Positions 6,594-12,537 of a stretch of 13,690 nucleotides of DNA are shown here, one piece after another (position 1 is the stretch's first letter; every line of letters begins with the position of its first letter). The notes beneath the pieces are model-generated. The model worked only from the letters and a program-made list of their open reading frames with translations, did not search any database and was not told where the DNA came from. The stretch lies in the NCBI GenBank assembly GCA_964428055.1, contig CAYRWM010000040.1:1-13690 (forward strand). Reading direction: 5' to 3'. Made by a program: the position numbers and the translations under genes. Origin of the DNA: CAYRWM01 sp964428055 (GTDB taxonomy: Bacteria > Bacillota > Clostridia > Christensenellales > Christensenellaceae).

Positions 6594-8474
6594 ATGAGAA
6601 TCAAAGGTATCTTCGAAGCAAAAAGCGGAGGCTTCGGATTCGTCAGGACCGAAAGCGGGGACATATATATCCCCGAAGCTCTTAAAAAGGGGGCCATGAA
6701 CGGTCAGGAAGTCGAGGCCGAGATAACTGAAAAGGGATATTCCGGTCAGAACGACAGGGGTAGGATAGTAAAAGTCCTGTCTCCTTACCTGGAGATCGTA
6801 GGCAGCGTTTACAAGGGGAAGAACGCCGTCTTTGTCGTTCCCGACAACAGCGCATACGATGATATCTTTATACCCAAAGGCAGAGCCGGGGGTGCTGAGG
6901 ACGGCGACAAGGTCGTGGCCGAGATAGAAAAACCTGGCAGCAGGTTCTATTCGCCGGAAGGCAGGATAAAAGAAATCATAGGACACGCTGACGAAGCCTG
7001 GGTCGATATGCTCTCAGTCGCAAGGAGCTTCGGCCTTGCCCGGGGTTTTGACAAGAAGACGGAAAAGGCGGCCAAGGCTCTTAAATACATGCCCTTTGAT
7101 ACGGAAGGCAGACTGGACCTTCGGGGCGAGACTGTTTTTACCATAGACGGCGATGACGCGAAGGATCTCGATGACGCTGTGTCCGTATCAAAGAATGAAA
7201 AAGGGAACTATGTGCTCGGCGTACATATAGCCGACGTATCATATTACGTAAGAGAAGGAGATCCCGTTGATGCGGAAGCGAGGAAAAGGGGTACAAGCGT
7301 CTACCTCCCGGGCATGGTAGTGCCCATGCTGCCGCAGATACTGTCAAACGATCTCTGTTCACTCAATCCGGACGAGGATAAACTCACGCTTTCTTGTATC
7401 ATGGAGATAGACGGGAAAGGCGAGATAGTATCCTCGGAGATAAAAGACAGCGTTATAAGGTCGTGCGCCCGTCTTACATACAGCGCGGTCAATGAGTATT
7501 ACGAAGGCGGCAGCGGCGGTTCTCTGCCCTGTGCCGAGCTGGACATACTGCGCTCTCTTAAGGATATACTCAACTCAAAAAGGACGGAAAAGGGCAGTAT
7601 AGATTTTGATCTTGACGAGCCTGAGATAATGCTTGATGAAGGCGGTAAGGTCAGGGATATAGTCCCTGCGAAGCGCGGGGAGGCCGAAAGGGTCATCGAG
7701 GAATGTATGCTCGCCGCGAACATGACGGTGGCGGAAACCTTCAGCACTATGGAGATGCCCTTTATATACCGTGTGCATGACAAACCGGATCCGGACAAGA
7801 TCCATGAGCTGTCGGTATTTCTGTCGGGCTTCGGCATACCCTTAAAGGGCACGGCCAATATACATCCGAGAGCGCTTCAGACAGTACTTAAGGATTCGGA
7901 AGGACTGCCGTCCCATGAGGTCATAAAGAGCGTTGTCTTAAGATCTATGCAGAAAGCGTGCTATGACTGCATGCCCACGGGTCATTTCGGCCTTGCTGCT
8001 AAAGACTACTGCCACTTTACTTCTCCTATAAGGAGGTATCCGGATCTTATGGTACACAGGATCGTAAAGGCGGTCATGTCGGGAAAGATGACGGATGAGA
8101 GGATCGCGGAGCTTTACGCAGAGCTTCCGGGGATTGCTGACAGCTCCAGCAGGACGGAGAGGAACGCGGCCGAAGCAGAAAGAGCGGCTGTCAACAAAAA
8201 GATGGCCGAGTACATGACGCGTCATATAGGCGAGGAATACAGCGGCATAGTCTCCGGAGTGACGAACTTCGGGGTGTTCGTGGAACTTGAGAATACGATC
8301 GAGGGTCTCGTGCATATATCAGAGATGTATGAGGACTTTTACGACTACGACAGGGCGAACTACCGCCTCGTCGGAAGAGAAACTGGCAAGGTCATAAGGC
8401 TCGGCGACAGCGTGCGCGTAATATGCACAGCGGCAAGCAAGTATGACTCAAGGATAGAGTTTGCGTTTTCATGA
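6594..8474 (+). CDS. rnr: Ribonuclease R (RNB-family 3'-5' exoribonuclease)
   Basis: A 626-aa processive 3'-to-5' exoribonuclease that degrades structured RNA and works with SmpB-tmRNA on non-stop mRNA. Domains in order: a first cold-shock domain near the N terminus (GGFGFVRTESGDIYIP), a second around 65-115, and the RNB catalytic domain (about 175-500). The RNB domain carries the metal-binding motif IDGDDAKDLDDA at 184-195 and the signature HFTSPIRRYPDLMVHR at 474-489. A C-terminal S1 domain spans about 548-622 (GIVSGVTNFGVFVELE). It is shorter than many RNase R proteins: there is no N-terminal winged-helix extension and no Lys-rich tail. I chose the ATG at 6594. An in-frame TTG at 6585 lies against the terminator's T-tract. 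GGAG (6587-6590) is only 3 nt from the ATG, an unusually short spacing. Confidence 0.94.
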   Translation: MRIKGIFEAKSGGFGFVRTESGDIYIPEALKKGAMNGQEVEAEITEKGYSGQNDRGRIVKVLSPYLEIVGSVYKGKNAVFVVPDNSAYDDIFIPKGRAGGAEDGDKVVAEIEKPGSRFYSPEGRIKEIIGHADEAWVDMLSVARSFGLARGFDKKTEKAAKALKYMPFDTEGRLDLRGETVFTIDGDDAKDLDDAVSVSKNEKGNYVLGVHIADVSYYVREGDPVDAEARKRGTSVYLPGMVVPMLPQILSNDLCSLNPDEDKLTLSCIMEIDGKGEIVSSEIKDSVIRSCARLTYSAVNEYYEGGSGGSLPCAELDILRSLKDILNSKRTEKGSIDFDLDEPEIMLDEGGKVRDIVPAKRGEAERVIEECMLAANMTVAETFSTMEMPFIYRVHDKPDPDKIHELSVFLSGFGIPLKGTANIHPRALQTVLKDSEGLPSHEVIKSVVLRSMQKACYDCMPTGHFGLAAKDYCHFTSPIRRYPDLMVHRIVKAVMSGKMTDERIAELYAELPGIADSSSRTERNAAEAERAAVNKKMAEYMTRHIGEEYSGIVSGVTNFGVFVELENTIEGLVHISEMYEDFYDYDRANYRLVGRETGKVIRLGDSVRVICTAASKYDSRIEFAFS

Positions 8475-8496
8475 CGGAAGGATTATATTTTAAGAT

Positions 8497-8952
8497 ATGA
8501 AAGAATCGGTTAAGATTATCGCGACCAACAGAAAGGCGCGGCACGACTATTTCATAGACGAGAGATATGAGGCCGGTATGGAGCTTAAGGGGACGGAAGT
8601 CAAGTCCTTAAGAGCCGCAAAGACCAACCTTAGGGATTCGTATGTCCAGATAAAGGGCGGCGAAGCCTTTGTGTGCAACATGCATATAAGCCCTTACGAA
8701 CAGGGCAACATAAACAACACCGACCCAATGAGGACAAGGCGTCTGCTGCTTCACAAACGGGAGATCATGAAGCTCATGGGTCAGGTCCAGCAGAAGGGTT
8801 TTACTCTGATACCTTTGTCAGTGTATCTCAAGAACGGCAGGATGAAACTGGAGATCGGACTTGCCAGAGGCAAGAAGCTCTTTGATAAGAGAGCCGATCT
8901 CAAGGAAAAGGCCGTAAAGAGGGATAACGACCGGAAGTATCAGATAAAATAA
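8497..8952 (+). CDS. smpB: SsrA-binding protein SmpB
   Basis: A 151-aa RNA-binding protein that binds the tRNA-like end of tmRNA, delivers it to stalled ribosomes and fills the decoding site with its C-terminal tail. Family features are IIATNRKARHDYFI near the start, ELKGTEVKSLR (29-39), NLRDSYVQIKGGEAFVCNMHISPYEQGN, and the basic tail KKLFDKRADLKEKAVKRDNDRKYQIK. Length is typical. The ATG is 22 nt after the rnr stop. AAGGA lies 14 nt upstream, which is far, so translation may depend on coupling to rnr. The stop codon is only 6 nt before the mature tmRNA 5' end. Confidence 0.95.
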   Translation: MKESVKIIATNRKARHDYFIDERYEAGMELKGTEVKSLRAAKTNLRDSYVQIKGGEAFVCNMHISPYEQGNINNTDPMRTRRLLLHKREIMKLMGQVQQKGFTLIPLSVYLKNGRMKLEIGLARGKKLFDKRADLKEKAVKRDNDRKYQIK

Positions 8953-8958
8953 ATATTC

Positions 8959-9341
8959 GGGGGCGAAAATGGTTTCGACGGGGATCATTGGAGTGCCGAT
9001 AAGCAAGCTGCAGTTTCCGGATGGTCTGCATTAAAAAACGGCCGGATTAAATTTAAGTGCAAAGACACAGAAACCCGCAATGCAGCCTGCATTGCTCGCT
9101 GCTTAACTTATTAGCAGCTGTCCTGTGAGAAAGTCGCCTGTCGCGTTCTCATAAGGGCATCAGTTTTAGACAGGGTACGGCTGACGGGGCGCTTTTCCCC
9201 GAAAGCGGCATTTAAGAAGCTACCGCGGATGACGCTTGCCCGGCTTGGGCGTCTGCGGGAATCCTCCGAACCGGGATAAGCTTGTAGAAATTCGGTAAGA
9301 CGGGTTTTCGGACGGGGGTTCGACTCCCCCCGCCTCCACCA
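8959..9341 (+). ncRNA. ssrA: Transfer-messenger RNA (tmRNA)
   Basis: A 383-nt tmRNA that rescues stalled ribosomes and tags the nascent chain for proteolysis. The 5' acceptor strand GGGGGCG (8959-8965) pairs with CGCCTCC near the 3' end, followed by ACCA, so CCA is encoded. The T-arm GGGGG-TTCGACT-CCCCC is at 9314-9330. The hallmark ATGGTTTCGACGGGG follows the acceptor strand. Helix P2 forms between CAAGC (9004-9008) and GCTTG (9280-9284). Pseudoknot PK1 forms from TGCAG/CTGCA (9009-9013 with 9026-9030) and TCCGG/CCGGA (9016-9020 with 9042-9046). The tag frame starts at GCA 9059, 12 nt after PK1, and ends at TAA 9104-9106. It begins 6 nt after the smpB stop. Confidence 0.96.
9059..9106 (+). 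other. tmRNA proteolysis-tag reading frame, AKTQKPAMQPALLAA
   Basis: Reading from the GCA resume codon after TTTAAGT gives 15 sense codons and a TAA: AKTQKPAMQPALLAA. The Ala-Ala end preceded by Leu is the usual protease-recognition end. The other two frames do not give an Ala-Ala end. The tag has two Pro and no acidic residue, unlike the Asp/Glu/Asn-rich tags of many bacteria. Confidence 0.88.
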
Positions 9342-9349
9342 GATGAAAT

Positions 9350-9388
9350 ACCCGGATCTCATGGGATACGAAGAGATTCGGGTTTTTA
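9350..9388 (+). terminator. Rho-independent terminator of the secG-ssrA cluster
   Basis: Stem CCCGGATCTC (9351-9360) pairs with GAGATTCGGG (9373-9382), with one G-U pair, a 12-nt loop and a run of five T. It starts 9 nt after the mature tmRNA 3' end. Confidence 0.9.
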
Positions 9389-9398
9389 TATTTCTACT

Positions 9399-9456
9399 CT
9401 ACGGAGCGTAGGTGGACGCTACCTGCAGCGGATGATATCCTCGTATCGCAGGAGGA
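9399..9456 (+). promoter_or_regulatory. Leader of the HTH-SOR gene with inverted repeats
   Basis: CTACG-GAG-CGTAG (9399-9411) is a perfect short palindrome. CCTGC (9422-9426) can pair with GCAGG (9448-9452), and TCCTC (9438-9442) with GAGGA (9452-9456), the latter covering the AGGAGG ribosome site (9450-9455). No clear -35/-10 pair is visible between the tmRNA terminator and the ATG. This could hold an operator for the encoded DNA-binding domain or a structured leader, but arms are only 5 bp. Confidence 0.3.
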
Positions 9457-9463
9457 AGATAAA

Positions 9464-10048
9464 ATGAACGGATATATAAAAGGTGAAGTGATAAAGGTGC
9501 TGCGCGAAAAGAAGGATATGACCCAGGCCGAACTTTCGGAAAAGATAGGCGTGAGCGATAAGGCCGTATCAAAATGGGAGACAGGCAGAGGCCTGCCGGA
9601 CATAACATTACTTGAACCCATTGCAGGAGCTCTGGGCATTTCCGTAGGCGAGCTCTTTGCTGGCGAGCAGATAGTAAATGATAATCCGGCGGCAAACATG
9701 AAAAAAGCCAAGATCTATGTCTGTCCCGTATGCGGCAATATAGTGCAGTCGGTCGGCGACGTTGCTGTCAGCTGCTGCGGAGTGAGCCTGCCTGCGCTGG
9801 AAAAAGAAACGCCTGATGACGGTCATGACATAAAGGCGGAAAGGATCGAGGATGAACTGCACGTTTCTGTGGTTCATCCCATGACGAAAGAGCATCATAT
9901 CAGCTTTTTCATCTATCGTACAGGAGACAGAGTTGAGACATTAAAACTCTACCCGGAAGGCAATGCCGAATGCAGGTTCCTTACAAGAGGACACGGAGAA
10001 ATATTTGCTTTCTGCAACCGTCACGGACTGTACAGTATCACAATATGA
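9464..10048 (+). CDS. XRE-family HTH fused to two-iron desulfoferrodoxin (superoxide reductase)
   Basis: A 194-aa fusion. Residues about 5-65 are an XRE/Cro-type helix-turn-helix (MTQAELSEKIGVSDKAVSKWETG). Residues 84-112 are a desulforedoxin-like Fe(Cys)4 centre, YVCPVCGNIV with C87, C90 and the CCG pair C104, C105. Residues about 119-194 are the superoxide reductase domain. By motif alignment with Desulfovibrio desulfuricans desulfoferrodoxin, the catalytic iron ligands are H121, H138 (HPM), H144 (KEHHI), C184 and H187 (CNRHG). Superoxide reductase reduces superoxide to peroxide without releasing oxygen, an anaerobe defence. The usual Glu-Lys pair before the first ligand His is Asp-Gly here. 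The role could be redox-sensing regulation, detoxification, or both. AGGAGG sits 8 nt before the ATG. It is a monocistronic gene between tmRNA and the toxin-antitoxin operon. Confidence 0.85.
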   Translation: MNGYIKGEVIKVLREKKDMTQAELSEKIGVSDKAVSKWETGRGLPDITLLEPIAGALGISVGELFAGEQIVNDNPAANMKKAKIYVCPVCGNIVQSVGDVAVSCCGVSLPALEKETPDDGHDIKAERIEDELHVSVVHPMTKEHHISFFIYRTGDRVETLKLYPEGNAECRFLTRGHGEIFAFCNRHGLYSITI

Positions 10049-10087
10049 TTATTATGCAGATAAGTTCCTGCTATGTTACCGGCTTTG

Positions 10088-10123
10088 TGCTTTGTCCGGG
10101 CTTGCTGACTGCTTGACAAAGCA
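10088..10123 (+). repeat. Inverted repeat over the -35 of the toxin-antitoxin promoter
   Basis: Perfect 9-bp arms TGCTTTGTC (10088-10096) and GACAAAGCA (10115-10123) lie 18 nt apart. The right arm contains most of the TTGACA -35 box. It lacks a following T-tract, so it is a better candidate operator than terminator, though it could also form a weak hairpin in the upstream transcript. Confidence 0.6.
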
Positions 10124-10140
10124 TAACACATGGTTATAAT
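10113..10140 (+). promoter_or_regulatory. Near-consensus sigma-A promoter of the phd-doc operon
   Basis: TTGACA (10113-10118) and TATAAT (10135-10140) are both perfect, with a 16-nt spacer. Transcription start is expected near 10147, followed by AAGGTGAT at 10170-10177 before the antitoxin ATG. Confidence 0.88.
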
Positions 10141-10160
10141 AAATATAGGATATATTTATT
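10138..10160 (+). promoter_or_regulatory. Palindromic operator candidate at -10/+1
   Basis: Perfect 10-bp arms AATAAATATA (10138-10147) and TATATTTATT (10151-10160) flank GGA. The palindrome overlaps the last three bases of the -10 and covers the start site, the expected place for autorepression by an antitoxin-toxin complex. Confidence 0.6.
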
Positions 10161-10182
10161 GTATAAATTAAGGTGATGTTTT

Positions 10183-10428
10183 ATGATTATCAATACAGAT
10201 AATATTTACTCTATGACGCAGGCCAACCAGAACTTTTCCAGAGTGGCAAAAACAGCAGGTAGGGAAGGACAGGCTCTGGTTTTCAAGAATAATAAGCCGA
10301 AGTATCTTGTGGTTGATCTTGACAGCAGCGATATGATTTTGGATCTCAGCGAAGAAGAAAAAATAGATATAGTGGTCAGGCGGATACTTAAGAAACACAT
10401 CGGTGCATTCAGGGAGCTGGCAAAATGA
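10183..10428 (+). CDS. Type II antitoxin, Phd/YefM family
   Basis: An 81-aa antitoxin. The N-terminal DNA-binding fold matches Phd/YefM: a short strand (MIINTDNIYSMTQANQNFSRV), then AKTAGREGQALVFKNNKPKYLVVD, the usual beta-hairpin in which the antitoxin protects its own promoter. The C-terminal 30 residues are charged and helical (SEEEKIDIVVRRILKKHIGAFRELAK), as expected for the toxin-neutralising tail. AAGGTGAT lies 5 nt before the ATG. The stop overlaps the toxin start by 4 nt (ATGA), giving coupled synthesis. Expression is probably repressed by the protein itself through the two palindromes over the promoter. Confidence 0.87.
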   Translation: MIINTDNIYSMTQANQNFSRVAKTAGREGQALVFKNNKPKYLVVDLDSSDMILDLSEEEKIDIVVRRILKKHIGAFRELAK

Positions 10429-10808
10429 TAAGGTTTAGCCGTGACAAAGTAAAACTGATACACCAGCTGCTGGCAGAGGAAACAGGCGGCAGTATCGGCG
10501 TGCGCGATGAAGGTTTGCTGGATTCGGCTCTTGAGAGTGCATTTGCGACATTTGACGGTGTTGAGTTATATCCTTCAAAGGAGGAAAAGGCTGCCAAGAT
10601 AGCGTATTCACTCGTATCCAATCATGCTTTTGTCGACGGCAACAAGCGTATCGGAGTTTTTGTTATGCTCAGTTTTCTAAGTCTTAACGGCATACGGATT
10701 GATGCAACAGACGAAGACATAGTACAGCTGGGGCTGGGCATTGCCGATGGCAGCGTTGAATATGAATGGATCGTTTCGTGGATAAAAGCACACCGGACTG
10801 AGAACTGA
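10425..10808 (+). CDS. doc: Doc-family toxin (death on curing), Fic fold
   Basis: A 127-aa toxin. It carries the Doc version of the Fic motif, HAFVDGNKRIG, with H67, D71, N73, K74 and R75. Doc enzymes characterised in phage P1 phosphorylate elongation factor EF-Tu and stop translation, unlike AMP-transferring Fic proteins. Other family features are VRDEGLLDSALESAF (26-40) and the C-terminal helices. All key residues are intact and the length is normal, so the toxin should be active. It overlaps the antitoxin gene by ATGA, with GGGAG about 9 nt upstream. A strong hairpin follows the stop. The closely related death-on-curing proteins are the only real alternative name. Confidence 0.92.
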   Translation: MIRFSRDKVKLIHQLLAEETGGSIGVRDEGLLDSALESAFATFDGVELYPSKEEKAAKIAYSLVSNHAFVDGNKRIGVFVMLSFLSLNGIRIDATDEDIVQLGLGIADGSVEYEWIVSWIKAHRTEN

Positions 10809-10823
10809 AAAACAATTAATACA

Positions 10824-10849
10824 AAGAAGGCGGCAAGAGCCGCCTTCTT
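10824..10849. terminator. Shared hairpin terminator between convergent operons
   Basis: An 11-bp perfect stem, AAGAAGGCGGC (10824-10834) with GCCGCCTTCTT (10839-10849), and loop AAGA. The plus strand continues ATTATAT and the minus strand TGTATTAATTG, so neither side has a pure T-run. It lies 15 nt after the doc stop and 17 nt after the lipoprotein stop on the other strand, and probably serves both. Confidence 0.8.
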
Positions 10850-10866
10850 ATTATATGTTGTGATTA

Positions 10867-11907
10867 TCAATAGTATCTGAAGCGTGCGCTCCATGCCGCG
10901 TTAACGGTGTCATACGTCATCTGCAGGATTGCGTTTTCTGCGAGCGCCTGCGTTGTCTGTGCCTGTGCATATGTCTTTGCTTCCGCCATGTATGCGTCCG
11001 AGAACTGCAGACTGAAAGCCGCCTGTGTGAGGATCTCTTCCACGCCTTCAAATGCATCCGCCGGTGCGAGAACGCCCGTTACTCCCACTGCTTCGACCCA
11101 TGACTGGTCCACTCCGCCTTCGACGTATGAAGGACTCGGAATTAGTGATGCGAACAGTTTTCCAGTGCACTGTGTTCCGGCGGCAGACGTGAAGTCTGCG
11201 AGGACTACAGCTTCGGATGAAGCGATCGATGAAAAGTATGTTGAAACGGGTATCTCTTCTCTCACTTCAAGATCGTACATCGCCGGGAAACTGAAGCCTA
11301 AGTTCATATACGATCCGGCGTATGTAGCCACGAGATTGGCATATTCATTCCAGACAAAGAACATGGAACCGACATCGGTCTCGTCAATGAGCGGCGCATC
11401 CCCGAATACCGCATAGGGATTGGGGCCTGTAGCCATCGCGGCCGCGTTCCTGTTCCATTCCATAGTCTGATAGCTCCTGTTAAAAGGCGAGAGCGATCCG
11501 TAATAAAATATCTCATAGTCCGGATTCTGGGGATCCCAGGCTCTGAAGCTGAAGTCGGTATACTGGCCCATCGGCTGGATCGTCCAACCTGCCGGTATCA
11601 TGACCGAGAAAAAACCGCCGTCATACTGCACGAGCTGTATGCCGGAAGAAGGTGCCGGCTTAGGTTCGCTGTATGAGTCTCCGTCATCACTGTCTGTATC
11701 CGGCATCTGAAAATCGTCATTTAAGCCTGTGTCATCCGGCAGATCGGGCTCCGAAGGCTCTTCTGCCGTATCGTTATAATCATTCAGCTCTTCCAGCAGT
11801 TCCGCGATCTCAGGATCGAGTTCTGTGTCATCAGTGCTCTCCTGTGCACAACCTGCAAATATGACAGCCAGCATGAGGACAGCCAAAAGTATCGCTATCT
11901 TTTTCAT
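10867..11907 (-). CDS. Lipoprotein with long acidic linker, function unknown
   Basis: A 346-aa secreted protein I do not recognise by name. Residues 1-20 are a lipoprotein signal peptide (MKKIAILLAV... with FAGC), with C20 as the lipidation site. Residues 21-89 are a disordered linker dominated by Asp, Glu, Ser and Pro, which would extend the protein through the wall. Residues 90-346 are a folded domain starting IQLVQYDGGFFSVMIPAGW, a pattern (F-S-V-x-x-P-x-G-W) shared with PsbP-like and other substrate-free surface domains. It is rich in aromatic residues and ends SARFRYY. AGGAG lies about 9 nt before the ATG. It is the second gene of a two-lipoprotein operon, 26 nt after the first. No enzymatic motif is seen. 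Confidence 0.82.
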   Translation of the reverse strand: MKKIAILLAVLMLAVIFAGCAQESTDDTELDPEIAELLEELNDYNDTAEEPSEPDLPDDTGLNDDFQMPDTDSDDGDSYSEPKPAPSSGIQLVQYDGGFFSVMIPAGWTIQPMGQYTDFSFRAWDPQNPDYEIFYYGSLSPFNRSYQTMEWNRNAAAMATGPNPYAVFGDAPLIDETDVGSMFFVWNEYANLVATYAGSYMNLGFSFPAMYDLEVREEIPVSTYFSSIASSEAVVLADFTSAAGTQCTGKLFASLIPSPSYVEGGVDQSWVEAVGVTGVLAPADAFEGVEEILTQAAFSLQFSDAYMAEAKTYAQAQTTQALAENAILQMTYDTVNAAWSARFRYY

Positions 11908-11933
11908 AACATCATTCTCCTGATTTTCTTATA

Positions 11934-12371
11934 TTACTCAATTATCGTAACGGGGAAATCACCGTTGAATACCGGAAGTTTGTCCAGGCCTTCGCATTTG
12001 TAGCCACTGCCGGAACCGTCAGGCATCAGATAATCTCCTGCGAACCGGAATTCGAAAATTCTTCCGTCAACCGGTCTGAATATGATCTTTGCAGATGTCC
12101 CTGCAGATACATCGACAGTCGTCTTATCGCCAAGTTTAAGATTTTTAAGTCCGCTGAAGATGGTATCGATCTCGGAATCTTCATGGAAGACATATGGTTC
12201 GCCGTCGTATTCTATGGAACAGTTGTACAGTTCGGATGCGTCAAAGCTCTTCGCCCAGTCCTTTACGTCGTCTCCGTAAAGGTCGAACACACTGCCCTGG
12301 GTACCGCAGGAGACTGCAAGCAGACAGACAAAAGCTGTAAGTATGATCAGCATGACGGTTCTTTTTTTCAT
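11934..12371 (-). CDS. Small lipoprotein, function unknown
   Basis: A 145-aa predicted lipoprotein, MKKRTVMLIILTAFVCLLAVSCG, with lipobox LAVSC and lipidated C22. The mature part is an about 120-residue domain with alternating strands (YNCSIEYDGEPYVF, AKIIFRPVDGRIFEFRFAGDYLM) and one further Cys (YKCEG). No known family is recognised. I chose the ATG at 12369-12371 because GGAGG (12380-12384) lies 8 nt upstream and the signal peptide begins there. The longer frame to 12572 would put a non-signal sequence first and run through the divergent promoter. It heads the operon with the larger lipoprotein. No clear minus-strand promoter was found in 12372-12480. Confidence 0.8.
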   Translation of the reverse strand: MKKRTVMLIILTAFVCLLAVSCGTQGSVFDLYGDDVKDWAKSFDASELYNCSIEYDGEPYVFHEDSEIDTIFSGLKNLKLGDKTTVDVSAGTSAKIIFRPVDGRIFEFRFAGDYLMPDGSGSGYKCEGLDKLPVFNGDFPVTIIE

Positions 12372-12467
12372 GATGCTTTCCTCCATACATTTTCTCAGTT
12401 TAATCGTACTACAGACACAGGTAAACCATGCGTTTGTTTGTTGATAGGTATCGCTTCCGGAGTAAAA

Positions 12468-12496
12468 TTGTATTTGCCTCTGCAGGCGTTTATAAT
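12468..12496 (+). promoter_or_regulatory. Sigma-A promoter of the 12-TM protein gene
   Basis: TTGTAT (12468-12473), a 17-nt spacer and TATAAT (12491-12496) are well placed, with the start near 12503 and a leader of about 35 nt. Confidence 0.75.
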
Positions 12497-12537
12497 AGGA
12501 GTATAAATTCTTAAGGTCACCGGAAAAGGCAATGCGT

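Noticed and set aside
9111..9362. Minus-strand frame beginning near MRSGYFIWWRRGESNPRPK
   Set aside because: It is the reverse complement of the tmRNA 3' region. GESNPRP-type reading frames are known artefacts opposite tRNA-like T-arms.
10088..10123. The TGCTTTGTC/GACAAAGCA repeat as the terminator of the HTH-superoxide reductase gene
   Set aside because: The arms are 18 nt apart and no T-run follows. Overlap with a consensus -35 makes an operator more likely, though weak termination is not excluded.
10183..10808. The toxin-antitoxin pair as a novel system
   Set aside because: The Fic-type HxFxDGNKR motif and the Phd/YefM-like antitoxin are standard. Only the promoter operators look unusual.
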